DNA from: Phycisphaerae bacterium
GTDB lineage: Bacteria > Planctomycetota > Phycisphaerae > UBA1845
DNA length: 64,000 nucleotides
Assembly: GCA_013360585.1 (NCBI GenBank)
Contig: JABWBH010000013.1
Location: 62,001 to 126,000 of the forward strand
Reading direction: 5' to 3'
The notes under the pieces were generated by a model. That model saw only the letters and a program-made list of their open reading frames with translations, searched no databases and was not told the origin of the DNA. The position numbers and the translations under genes are program-made. Within the stretch, counting starts at the first letter, position 1, and every line of letters starts with the position of its first letter. Positions 16,544-24,639 of the stretch are shown piece by piece.

Positions 16544-17989
16544 TTAGAACATGCTCCACAGGAACTGGTTCGTGACCTCGTGATGGAACATGACTTCCTC
16601 GCGCTTGATGAGGTTGCCCAGCTCCTTCGGGCAGCGGTCGGCGGCGGCCTGCTTGAGGTCCACGAATTTGCCCGCGGTGCGCTCGCCGAACAGGTCCGTC
16701 ATGAATTTGCTGCCTTTGAACATGCGGATGGCGTCGTGAATGTTGCCGGGGAGGAAGCGCGTGCGCGTGCGCTTGCCCTCCGCGTCCGCGGGGTCGGAGG
16801 GCGGTCCCTCCAGGCCGGTCTTCAGCAGGGTGTAAATGAGCATGTACGGATTGGCGTCCGGACCGACGGAGCGGACTTCGATCCGCGCCGAGCGTTCGTT
16901 CGCCAGCGGGACGCGGATCATCGCGCCGCGGTTAACCGCCGAGGCCTTGATCTGGTTCGGCGCCTCAAAGTGCGGATCGAGGCGGCGGTAGGCGTTGACG
17001 CTCGAGTTGAGCACAAGGCAGATGTCGGTTCCGTTGTTGAGGATGCGGTCCACGACGTCCCACGCCATCGGCGACAGTCCGTGCTCGCCGCGCGGATCGT
17101 AGAAGAGATTCCGCCCGTCGCGCGAGAACGAGATGTTGGTGTGCATGCCGTTGCCGTTGATGCCCACCACCGGTTTCGGCAGGAAGCTCGCGGTCACGCC
17201 GAGCTGGTTGGCGACCTGGCGGCAGATCAGCTTGTACAACAGCATCTGATCTGCGGCGATCATCGCCTCCGCGTAGCCGAAGTTCATTTCAAACTGCGAC
17301 GGGGCGACCTCCGGGTGGTCCTTCTCGTTGTTGAAGCCCAGGGCGCGCTGCGCCTCGGCGGCGCGGTCGATGAACTGACGGAGCGGATCCTGCGGGAGGG
17401 AGTGATAGTACCCGCCGGTCGAGAGGAACTCGAACTGCCCCGCCTTGTAGTAGTGGCGCTCGGCGTCCAGCCCCTTGAAAAGGAAGCCTTCGATCTCGGC
17501 GGAGACGTGCGCGACCGTCCGGTCTTTCTTGAACAGATCGTCGGTGTAGCGTTTGAGCGTCGAGCGGAAATCCGCGTGAAACGGTGCGCCGTCCTTGTCG
17601 TGGACGAATCCGAACACGATGACCTTTCCCGGCCCGAAGATGTCCGCCGGCAACCAGTAGAACGACGTCCAGTCGAGGACGAGCATCAGGTCGGACTCGG
17701 CCTGCTCGGTAAAGCCCCTGACCGATGACCCGTCGAAGGTCAGGTGTCCCCCGGATTTGAGGAGGAACTTTTTGTCGTAGTCGAGCATGTGCAGTCGGCC
17801 TTCAAGGTCCGAGAAACAAACTGTGACGGCCTTGATTCGGCGCTCGCCGCTGAGGTATCTGACGCGCTCTTCCTCCAGCGCCTTGGGGTCAGTCCGCTGG
17901 ATGCGGGCGGTCTTGGCCTGGACGTTCATCTCCTCGAGCTGGTCGTAGGGAATCTCCAGGAAGTCCCGCAAGGTTGAAGCCGCCGTCAT
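16544..17989 (-). CDS. glnA: Glutamine synthetase, type I-like
   Basis: A 481-residue glutamine synthetase that makes glutamine from glutamate, ammonia and ATP. Visible active-site elements are HLTFDGSSVRGF (the Asp50-type loop), SAEIEGFLF, HPEVAPSQFEMNFGYAEA (metal and glutamate binding), GINGNGMHTNIS and NRGAMIRVP. The adenylylation-site motif around Tyr397 of enterobacterial GlnA is not evident, so covalent control by adenylylation is unlikely. Of two in-frame ATGs, 17989 is chosen because AAGGAG abuts the other. It is transcribed from an AT-rich upstream region and closed by the hairpin at 16484-16508. Confidence 0.9.
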   Translation of the reverse strand: MTAASTLRDFLEIPYDQLEEMNVQAKTARIQRTDPKALEEERVRYLSGERRIKAVTVCFSDLEGRLHMLDYDKKFLLKSGGHLTFDGSSVRGFTEQAESDLMLVLDWTSFYWLPADIFGPGKVIVFGFVHDKDGAPFHADFRSTLKRYTDDLFKKDRTVAHVSAEIEGFLFKGLDAERHYYKAGQFEFLSTGGYYHSLPQDPLRQFIDRAAEAQRALGFNNEKDHPEVAPSQFEMNFGYAEAMIAADQMLLYKLICRQVANQLGVTASFLPKPVVGINGNGMHTNISFSRDGRNLFYDPRGEHGLSPMAWDVVDRILNNGTDICLVLNSSVNAYRRLDPHFEAPNQIKASAVNRGAMIRVPLANERSARIEVRSVGPDANPYMLIYTLLKTGLEGPPSDPADAEGKRTRTRFLPGNIHDAIRMFKGSKFMTDLFGERTAGKFVDLKQAAADRCPKELGNLIKREEVMFHHEVTNQFLWSMF

Positions 17990-18285
17990 CTTCATCTCCT
18001 TTTTATTCTTAAAGACATGTGGTTTTACATAAACAGATTGTTTTTTATTATAAGGTCGGCGTTTGTCAAGATTATTTTTTGAAATTTTAAAAATAAAAAC
18101 CGATTTGGCGGTTTTATCGCTTGCAAGGGCCGATAATTTTTTTGCAGGCTACGGGACACTCACATCGTCCGATTATTAAAGGTCATTCATCGGATTCCGG
18201 TCGAGCACACATAAAGCGGAACCGGCGAGGGGTGAAGGGCGATCGAGTTTTGTTGTCCTCGTACAACCCGTGGAGGGAACATCTG
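17990..18285. promoter_or_regulatory. AT-rich divergent regulatory region upstream of glnA
   Basis: About 115 bp (18001-18115) are strikingly AT-rich with long T and A runs. On the minus strand, TTGACA (18069-18064) and TATAAT (18052-18047) occur, but only 11 bp apart, so they do not form one standard promoter. A perfect 7-bp inverted repeat, AAAACCG-ATTTGG-CGGTTTT, lies at 18096-18115 and could be an operator or a weak hairpin. The region serves glnA on one side and a lipoprotein gene on the other. Confidence 0.5.
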
Positions 18286-18873
18286 ATGCGTTTTATGCTG
18301 GGGCTGGGTGTTGCAGGTTGCGTGTTTCTCGGCGTGGGCGGGTGCGGGAACTTCGGGAACGCGCTGCCGGAGTCGCTGGACCTGACGCTTCCGGATGAGA
18401 CGACGGACAAGGCGGTGCGCGGGGGTGGCGCGGCGACGCTGGAGAACTCGCGTTGGCAGCTCTTCAACGCCGAAACGGGCCGGTACATCGGGGAGTTTGT
18501 GTTTGTCGAGGACGGCGCCTTGGACTCGGTGATCGAGAACAACGTCATCGGGGCGGAAGTTTTCGGCGACACGATTCTGGCCGACGGTGCGGTTCATGCC
18601 ACCGAGGTGGAGGGGCTTTCGTATCGCGCCGCCACCTACGGCGTGGAGAATGAATCCGGATTCGCGTACGAGGCACGGGCGATCGTGACGTTCGCGGGCG
18701 TCCGGGTGGCGACCGGACGGGCGACCGCCGTGGGCACTCACGACGGCGATCAGATGGAGGGGACGTTCTCGTACCGGATCCGCGTGGAGGAATCCGCGGC
18801 GTCGGCGTTGCCGGCGAACCTGCGGACGGAAGACGAATTCCCCGTCTACGGCGTTCGCGTCACCGGCGAATGA
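18286..18873 (+). CDS. Putative lipoprotein
   Basis: A 195-residue exported protein. Its N-terminus (MRFMLGLGVAGCVFLGVGGC) is a lipoprotein signal with the likely lipidated cysteine at residue 20. The mature part is beta-rich, acidic and without a recognised domain. ATG 18286 is supported by GGAGGGAACATCTG upstream. The end of the gene overlaps the end of the convergent NifS-like gene by 28 bp. Function is unknown; it may sit at the outer membrane. Confidence 0.7.
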   Translation: MRFMLGLGVAGCVFLGVGGCGNFGNALPESLDLTLPDETTDKAVRGGGAATLENSRWQLFNAETGRYIGEFVFVEDGALDSVIENNVIGAEVFGDTILADGAVHATEVEGLSYRAATYGVENESGFAYEARAIVTFAGVRVATGRATAVGTHDGDQMEGTFSYRIRVEESAASALPANLRTEDEFPVYGVRVTGE

Positions 18874-19988
18874 CATGCGTTAGCGGCTTCGGCGACGAGA
18901 TAGACGGCGGCACGAATCTCCTGCGACGTGGTCAGGCGTCCCAGGCTGAAGCGGATCGCGCCTCGCGCGCCGTCCGGATCGACCTTCATCGCCGCGAGGA
19001 CCGGTGAAATCGCGGAAGAACCGGCGTGACAGGCCGCCGCCGCCGTCACGCAAACCCCGGGCAAGCGCTCGATCAGTTCCCCGCTCAGGCAGCCGCGGAA
19101 GCCGACATTGAGTGTGTTGGGCAGGCGGTGTTCGCGGCAGCCGTGGAAGATCAGATCGCCCTTGAACGCGCGACGCAGCCCCTCGTGCAGTTCATCGCGC
19201 AACGCGGGCGTCGCGGGGTCACCCAGCAGCGGCCGGGCCACTTCACACGCCACGCCGAGGGCGACGATGAGCGGGACGGCTTCCGTGCCCGCGCGGCGGC
19301 CGGACTCGTGACCTGCGCCCAGCAGGAGCGGATCCGGCTCGCACCCCTTGCGGAGGTACAACGCGCCGATCCCCTGGGGCGCATAAAGTTTGTGTCCGGC
19401 TATCGAGAGGAAATCGACGCCCAGCGCCTGCACATCCGTCGGGATCTTTCCGGCGGACTGAGCCGCGTCGGTGTGCAGGAACACGCCGCGCTCCCGGGTG
19501 ATTCCGGCGATCTCGGCGACCGGCTGGATCGTGCCCACTTCGTTGTTCGCGTGCATGATCGAGACCAGCAGCGTGTCGTCGCGCAGCGCGCGGCGGACGT
19601 CCTCGGGGTCGACTCGCCCGGTCGAGTCCACCGGAACTTCCGTCACCTCGAACCCCTGCGCCCGAAGCGCGGCGCACGGTTTGAGCACGGCCGGATGTTC
19701 GACGGCGGAGGTTACGAGGTGGCGTCTGCGATCGCCGTGTTTCTGCGCCAGACCCCGGAGGACCGTGTTGTTGGATTCCGTCCCGCCGGAGGTGAAGACA
19801 ATTTCCTCCGGCGTGGCGTTCAGGAGCGCGGCGACCTGACGGCGGGCGCGGTCGATCCCGGCGCGCATCGTCCGCCCGAGGGCATGCGGCGCGGAAGGGT
19901 TGCCGAACCACTCATTGAGGTAGGGGAGCATCGCCTCGCGGGCGCGGGGGTCCAGCGGGGTCGACGCATTGTAATCGAGGTAGATCAT
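18846..19988 (-). CDS. NifS-family cysteine desulfurase (second copy)
   Basis: A 380-residue PLP enzyme distinct from IscS. The PLP lysine is Lys200 in SIAGHKLYAPQGIGAL and the expected catalytic cysteine is Cys320 in TAAAACHAGSSAISPVL. The Cys-His pair differs from the SSGSACTS loop of IscS and resembles NifS-like enzymes outside dedicated Fe-S operons, some of which act in selenium or tRNA thiolation. The C-terminus lacks the IscU-contact tail. Start ATG 19988 begins MIYLDYNAST, the canonical first strand. It overlaps the upstream lipoprotein gene by ATGA and is probably co-transcribed. The acceptor is unknown. Confidence 0.88.
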   Translation of the reverse strand: MIYLDYNASTPLDPRAREAMLPYLNEWFGNPSAPHALGRTMRAGIDRARRQVAALLNATPEEIVFTSGGTESNNTVLRGLAQKHGDRRRHLVTSAVEHPAVLKPCAALRAQGFEVTEVPVDSTGRVDPEDVRRALRDDTLLVSIMHANNEVGTIQPVAEIAGITRERGVFLHTDAAQSAGKIPTDVQALGVDFLSIAGHKLYAPQGIGALYLRKGCEPDPLLLGAGHESGRRAGTEAVPLIVALGVACEVARPLLGDPATPALRDELHEGLRRAFKGDLIFHGCREHRLPNTLNVGFRGCLSGELIERLPGVCVTAAAACHAGSSAISPVLAAMKVDPDGARGAIRFSLGRLTTSQEIRAAVYLVAEAANACHSPVTRTP

Positions 19989-20623
19989 GGCGCGGCCAGC
20001 GAGAGCGCGTTGCGGTCGTCCAGGGCGAACCACCCTTCCAGCTCGTTACGCCAGCGCGTCACGCGCCGCGGATCGCGGAGCGCCGTGAACCGCCCCGAAA
20101 GCTCGGCTCGTTCGAAGACGGTCCGGCCCTCGTTGAGGCGCGCCTTGGGCGACAGGCATACCAGCCCGAGTTCCCCCACGAGCGTCCGCCCGTCTCGCGT
20201 GTCGCGGAAAAAGGCGGAGCCCGCCCCTTCAAAACAGGCGCCCGACCGCCCGTCGTATACCGCATAACGGACCACGGCGTTGATCTGGCGGTCGTGAGCG
20301 ACAGTCACGCCGGGGATCGGCTTCCAGAAACTGCGGACATGAACGACCTGGAGGAGCGTCCGGCCCGGATCGTCAGGGAACGGCTGCTCCTGCCGCAGGA
20401 CGACGTTCACGTTTCCCTCGGTGTCGATGTCGAAGCACGCTTCGTTAAAGGTTTCACGGTAGTGTTCGGCAATGCCCGACGGCAGATGATCGACGACAAA
20501 GAGTTCGTTCTTCGGAGCTGCACAGGAGGCGAGCATCCCCGCGAGCGCCGGCATCCAAATCCAGCGTCGCAATCCTGGCGCCATGCGGCGCATTTCGGTG
20601 GTGTCCGTCGTGCTCGGCAGCAT
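19985..20623 (-). CDS. Putative lipoprotein upstream of the NifS-like gene
   Basis: A 212-residue protein with a long positively charged n-region and lipobox ALAGMLASC (Cys34 lipidated). The mature domain is of mixed composition with no recognised motif; it contains FWKPIPGVTVAHDRQINAVV and two cysteines, in GACFEG and LVCLSP. The start at 20623 is preferred because CGGGGAACACAA precedes it; an ATG at 20593 is an alternative. Its stop overlaps the desulfurase start (ATGA), implying co-expression, though no functional link can be drawn. Confidence 0.65.
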   Translation of the reverse strand: MLPSTTDTTEMRRMAPGLRRWIWMPALAGMLASCAAPKNELFVVDHLPSGIAEHYRETFNEACFDIDTEGNVNVVLRQEQPFPDDPGRTLLQVVHVRSFWKPIPGVTVAHDRQINAVVRYAVYDGRSGACFEGAGSAFFRDTRDGRTLVGELGLVCLSPKARLNEGRTVFERAELSGRFTALRDPRRVTRWRNELEGWFALDDRNALSLAAP

Positions 20624-20746
20624 TTGTGTTCCCCGAGGGTTCAGCGTAGTCGATCCGTCGGGAGGGTCAACGGCACGTGCGGCGCCAAGGCTCACCGCAC
20701 GTCGGAAGCGTCACTAGAATGATACGGGGCGTCAGGAGACCTGAAG

Positions 20747-21445
20747 ATGGCGGATCGCGTGGTGATTGTGACGGGCGGCGGACGGGGTATCGGCAGGGCG
20801 GTCTGCGTGCGCTTCGCAGGCGCCGGGATCTGTGTCGTTCCGGTGGCGCGGACCTCGTCGGAGCTGGAGGAGACGGCGCGGCAGGTTCACGCTGCGGGCG
20901 GGAACTGTCGTCCGATCGAGGCGGATGTGACGGAACGGGGCGACATGGACGGGGTTGTCGCTCGCATACGTAACGAGCGTCTCGGGCGGGTGGAGGTTCT
21001 TGTGAATGCGGCGGGCGTAGCGCCGCTGGCGCCGATGAATCGTCTCGATCCGGCGGTTTTCGAGACGATTCTCGCGGTGAACGTGCGCGGCGTGTATCAT
21101 GCGTGCCGGGCGGCCTGGGCGGAGTTGTGCCGTGAAGGCGGCGTCATTGTGAACGTCTCCTCGGTGGCGGCGGACGACCCGTTTCCCGGGTTTTCGGCTT
21201 ACGGTGCGTCGAAGGCGTGGGTGAATGCGTGGTCGCGGTCGCTCGCCGGGGAGGGGCGTGCGGCGGGAGTGCGGGTGTTCAGCGTCGCGCCGGGCGCGGT
21301 GGAGACGAAGATGCTGCGCGACGCTTTTCCGAACTACCCGAGGGAGCAGACGCTGTCGCCGTCGGACGTGGCGGAGGTGATCTTCGCCCTGGCGTCGCCG
21401 GCGTGCCGTTACGCCAGCGGATCCGTGGTTCATGTGCGTCCTTAG
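20747..21445 (+). CDS. SDR-family oxidoreductase
   Basis: A 232-residue classical short-chain dehydrogenase. The NAD(P) site is VTGGGRGIGRAV, the structural motif is VNAAGVAP, catalytic Ser is in NVSSVAA and the Tyr-Lys pair is in YGASKAW. The Arg after strand 2 (VARTSSE) favours NADPH. The substrate is unknown; 3-oxoacyl-ACP reductase-like activity is possible. The gene stands alone on the plus strand, diverging from the lipoprotein gene at 20623. Confidence 0.88.
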   Translation: MADRVVIVTGGGRGIGRAVCVRFAGAGICVVPVARTSSELEETARQVHAAGGNCRPIEADVTERGDMDGVVARIRNERLGRVEVLVNAAGVAPLAPMNRLDPAVFETILAVNVRGVYHACRAAWAELCREGGVIVNVSSVAADDPFPGFSAYGASKAWVNAWSRSLAGEGRAAGVRVFSVAPGAVETKMLRDAFPNYPREQTLSPSDVAEVIFALASPACRYASGSVVHVRP

Positions 21446-21541
21446 CGCGCCGGCGACGCGGAGGACGGCGTCCCGGCGGCGCCAAGGGGCGACAGGGATG
21501 ATTTTGCAGGCTTTTCCTTTTCAGCAAGGCGGGGTGACCTG

Positions 21542-22156
21542 ATGAGCGACGAACGCATCCGACAATTCGAGAAGATGGCCAACGACGATCCGAACAACGA
21601 GCTGGGGCACATGAGCCTGGGCAAAGCATATCTCGAGGCGGGGCGGTTCGTTGAGGCCGCGACATCGTTGAAGCGTGCGCTGGATCTGAACCCGACGTTG
21701 TCGAAGGCTTACGAAATGCTGGGGGTGTCGCTGATGCGTGCGGGACAGAAGGACATGGCCGTCGAGGTGCTGACGCGGGGCGTCCACGTGGCGGATGAGC
21801 GCGGGGACCGCAAACCGCGCGAAGCGATGGCGGCGCTGCTGCGCGAGGCGGGTGCCGCTGTGCCGGTGTTCCGCGAGGAGAAGGCGCGACCGGTCTCTCC
21901 GACGGGCGGCGAGGGCGCGGCGGTGACCGGGTTCTCATGTTCGCGCTGCGGTCGCCCGAGCGGAAAGATGGAGCGTCCGCCGTTCAAGGGTCCGCTGGGG
22001 CAGAAGATTCTCGATCACGTGTGTCTGACCTGCTGGCGGGAGTGGATTCCGATGGGCACGAAAGTGATCAACGAGATGGGTCTGCAACTGGCGAGCCGTC
22101 AGCATCAGGACACGTACGATCAGTTCATGATCGAGTTCCTTCAGCTCGAGGTTTGA
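21542..22156 (+). CDS. TPR protein fused to an Fe(2+)-trafficking (YggX-like) domain
   Basis: A 204-residue two-part protein. Residues 1-90 contain about two tetratricopeptide repeats (NELGHMSLGKAYLEAGRFVE and LSKAYEMLGVSLMRAGQKDM). From about residue 130 the sequence resembles YggX: FSCSRCGR, then PPFKGPLGQKILDHVC, CWREWIPMGTKVINE and a final YDQFMIEFLQLE. This matches the YPG-LG-RI, W..W, INE and M..FL pattern of that family. YggX proteins protect Fe-S enzymes against oxidative damage. Four cysteines (in CSRC and CLTC) could bind a metal. The assignment is by motif resemblance, without a database search. Confidence 0.75.
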   Translation: MSDERIRQFEKMANDDPNNELGHMSLGKAYLEAGRFVEAATSLKRALDLNPTLSKAYEMLGVSLMRAGQKDMAVEVLTRGVHVADERGDRKPREAMAALLREAGAAVPVFREEKARPVSPTGGEGAAVTGFSCSRCGRPSGKMERPPFKGPLGQKILDHVCLTCWREWIPMGTKVINEMGLQLASRQHQDTYDQFMIEFLQLEV

Positions 22157-22751
22157 GTCGGTCGGCGTTGCCGCGGATGAAATCCCTTCCGGAAAGGATC
22201 CTGCGGCGTGAAGTGCCACGATTTTGTCACTTTCCCGCCACGCGTTCCGAGGAACGGACCGCGCGGACCGCGACGTGACGCCCCGTCGTTCGGCGGACGG
22301 CGTCTGCCGGGCGTGGAAAACCGCCCGGTTTCTCGTCGGTCGAGGTGAGATGCGAATTCTCGTTCTTGTGAGGCGCCCTACATATTGTGGTTCGTCGGGG
22401 GCGTTCGCCTATCGGTTGGCACCGGATTATGATTCATTCATAATTCACGTATCTTTTTATTTTGCGGAAGTTTCCCTATGGAAATGGTCTGTGAAATGTG
22501 GTAGATTGACGGGCGAAGAGCAGGGGGTTTGGGTTTCGCGTTCACACCAGAAATCGTCGGGTGATCGAGGAGTCCGCGAGTTCGCGGGCGAGAGACGTTG
22601 TGCATCCTTGACGGATGTTGCGACGGGATCGGATCACCGGACAAAGCCGGAATCACGAGCAGGATCCGTCTGATCGCCGGCGCCCGCGTCCCGAAGGGGG
22701 CGCAAGCGCCGCCGCGATCCGCCGGAGGAATGTCGTGCAGGGAGGCCGACG
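22157..22751. promoter_or_regulatory. Long leader region upstream of the sigma factor
   Basis: No convincing gene is present in these 595 bp. An AT-rich patch at 22380-22490 stands out. It contains TTGGCA (22416-22421) and CATAAT (22439-22444) with 17-bp spacing, a good housekeeping promoter candidate pointing toward the sigma factor gene. If used, it would give a 5' leader of about 300 nt. Confidence 0.45.
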
Positions 22752-23756
22752 ATGGAGGATGTGACGCAGACGTTATCGCCGGTTGGGGACCAGGGGACAT
22801 TCGAGCCGGCACGGACGCCGAACGAGGAGGCAGGAGCGCTTCGCGAATGCTGGGAAGACGGACGAGGACACGGTTTCCGAGGTAGTCGATCGTGTGAACG
22901 ACGAAATACCTTGACGACCCCCTCGCTCTTCGCGTCGTGCCGTGAGACTCGACGTTTCCCGCTCCCCCCCTCAACCGGCGATGGTTTTTCGTCCCCCGAG
23001 GCCGCCGGACTGTGGAACGCCTTCCTGGAGGACCGGTCCACCGCACACCGCAACGCGCTGGTCCAGCATTATTACCCTCTTGCCCGCCGCCAGGCGTCCC
23101 AGTTCCGGAAGCGCTGCACGGCGAGGTTCGACCCCGACGACGTGCTGTGCGCCGCGGGCGAGGGACTGCTCGCGGCGGTGATGACGTATGAACCGGCGTT
23201 TCAGACGCGCTTTGAGACCTACGCGGCGCATCGCATTCGCGGGGCGATCCTGGACTGGTGGCGCAGTGAGGACGCGCAGCCGCGGATGTTACGATGCTTC
23301 GAGCGCCGGCGTCGATCCGCGTGGACGCAGATCAGTTGCGAGCAGGGCCGCCCCGCGCAAGACGAGGAACTGGCGGCGAGGCTGGGGCTGACCCGGTTGG
23401 AGTTCGCCCGGCTTTCCGCCCGGAAGCTCGCCCGCGAGCGTATTTCGATGGATCAACGTGGGCACGGCGAACTGGCGGGTTCCGAGGAAGAGAGGCCGCG
23501 GTGGGACGTGGCGCATCCGGTCGATCATGCTCCCAGTGAATCCGTGGAGCGCCAGTGGGTGCGGGAGTTTCTGTGCCGCGGGTTGTCGGCGATCGAGCGG
23601 CAGGTTCTGGTTCTCTACTACTACGAAGATATGACGATGGCGGAGATCGGTCGCGTCCTGGGACGGTCCGAGTCCCGAGTCTGTCAGCTTCATCGGCAGG
23701 TGCTTGAAGCGCTTAAACTTCGCCTGCGTCAATCTCACAACCGCCAAGCCGTCTGA
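22752..23756 (+). CDS. RNA polymerase sigma factor, sigma-70 family, FliA-like
   Basis: A 334-residue sigma factor. Region 2 is visible as DPDDVLCAAGEGLLAAVMTYEPAFQ followed by ETYAAHRIRGAILDWWRSED, the FliA/WhiG type of region 2.3-2.4. A region-3 helix (DEELAARLGLT) follows, then region 4 with LSAIERQVLVLYYYEDMTM and the helix-turn-helix AEIGRVLGRSESRVCQLHRQ. The first 70 residues are low-complexity and unlike known sigma domains. The ATG is nonetheless supported by GGAGG six bases upstream, and no internal ATG precedes region 2. The regulon is unknown; no flagellar genes are nearby. Confidence 0.87.
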   Translation: MEDVTQTLSPVGDQGTFEPARTPNEEAGALRECWEDGRGHGFRGSRSCERRNTLTTPSLFASCRETRRFPLPPSTGDGFSSPEAAGLWNAFLEDRSTAHRNALVQHYYPLARRQASQFRKRCTARFDPDDVLCAAGEGLLAAVMTYEPAFQTRFETYAAHRIRGAILDWWRSEDAQPRMLRCFERRRRSAWTQISCEQGRPAQDEELAARLGLTRLEFARLSARKLARERISMDQRGHGELAGSEEERPRWDVAHPVDHAPSESVERQWVREFLCRGLSAIERQVLVLYYYEDMTMAEIGRVLGRSESRVCQLHRQVLEALKLRLRQSHNRQAV

Positions 23757-23795
23757 ATTCGCGAACATCGATCGGCTTCCGGAGCCTCGACAAGG

Positions 23796-24101
23796 ATGAT
23801 TCACGAGCGCGACGCTGCGGTGCTTGAGTATGCCCGGCGGCAGGGGCTGCCGTGGTACTACGTCGAGGATGCCGACGCCCCGGGCGGACGGCTGACCGTG
23901 CATCACGGTTGCGTCACGGCGACATTCCGACGAGGCCGGATGGTGGAGGTCAAGGCCGCCGCCGACCGGGAGCTTTTCGACGTCATGTTTGAGAGCCTCA
24001 CACGTCTTTTCGCCCTGTCCGCGGCGGCGGCAGGAGAAGGTTCAATCTCTCCGAAAGCCCCGTCGGACGATCGCAAAACGTTTAACGACAATATATTATA
24101 A
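23796..24101 (+). CDS. Small hypothetical protein
   Basis: A 101-residue protein not assigned to any family. It has an N-terminal helix (RDAAVLEYARRQGLPWYYVED), a short beta segment and a C-terminal Ser/Lys-rich tail. It follows the sigma factor gene by 39 bp on the same strand, so it could be co-transcribed, perhaps as a partner or regulator, but that is speculation. Codon use is similar to neighbours. Confidence 0.5.
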   Translation: MIHERDAAVLEYARRQGLPWYYVEDADAPGGRLTVHHGCVTATFRRGRMVEVKAAADRELFDVMFESLTRLFALSAAAAGEGSISPKAPSDDRKTFNDNIL

Positions 24102-24179
24102 GTTTTCCGGCCTCTGTGCCCTCTTGCGGTATGCGCGGAGCTTGTCCGATGAGAGGGTTATGCGGGGGCCGGGTATTGC

Positions 24180-24265
24180 AGCCCGATCGGGCTGGCGTGG
24201 GCCGGAAGCATGAATATAATCGCACCCCCTCTCGGGAGGGAGTCCGGCTTTGTCCGAGAGAGGTC
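24180..24265 (+). promoter_or_regulatory. rpsU upstream region: palindrome, -10 box and leader hairpin
   Basis: Three elements precede rpsU. A perfect 14-bp palindrome, AGCCCGATCGGGCT, lies at 24180-24193. A consensus TATAAT lies at 24215-24220 but without a good -35 box. A potential hairpin formed by CTCTCGG and CCGAGAG lies in the presumed 5' leader at about 24231-24265. Ribosomal protein leaders often carry autoregulatory structures; whether this one does is unknown. Confidence 0.4.
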
Positions 24266-24334
24266 AGCCGGAGCGGGCGGACGTTTATCGCGGAGGGAGT
24301 GGAACATGACGACGAATGTGCGAAGGAGCAATGC

Positions 24335-24535
24335 GTGATCAAGATCAAGCCGCGCGGGAACGAGACGATTCACCAGGTATTGAAGCGGTTCAAGCGCCTC
24401 TGCCAGCGCGAGGGTCTGGTTCGCGAGATCAAGCGGAACAGTTACTACGAGAAGCCCTCCGAGCGCCGGCGCCGCAAGACGCGCAAGGCCGCGCGACGCG
24501 CGCAGCTTGAGACGATGGCCGCCCAGAACATCTGA
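24335..24535 (+). CDS. rpsU: 30S ribosomal protein S21
   Basis: A 66-residue basic protein with the S21 pattern: IKIKPRGNETIHQVLKRFKR, then REIKRNSYYEKPSERRRRK and a Lys/Arg-rich end. S21 binds near the anti-Shine-Dalgarno end of 16S rRNA and affects initiation. The start is GTG at 24335, supported by AAGGAG six bases upstream; an ATG four bases earlier is out of frame. It stands between a small hypothetical gene and an SDR gene. Confidence 0.93.
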   Translation: MIKIKPRGNETIHQVLKRFKRLCQREGLVREIKRNSYYEKPSERRRRKTRKAARRAQLETMAAQNI

Positions 24536-24639
24536 CGCCCGTGCGACCGTCCCGGTCGGCGCGGAGGCGTCGATCCGCGGTTTCGGACCGCGAGGGGCGC
24601 GGCACGACCTCGCGACACGCATCAGAACCGGAGGGAGAC

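Noticed and set aside
18047-18069. TTGACA and TATAAT on the minus strand as a glnA promoter
   Set aside because: Only 11 bp separate them; a working sigma-70 promoter needs about 17.
22224-22673. Plus-strand frame of 149 codons upstream of the sigma factor
   Set aside because: Crosses the AT-rich promoter-like patch, lacks a ribosome binding site and any recognisable motif.
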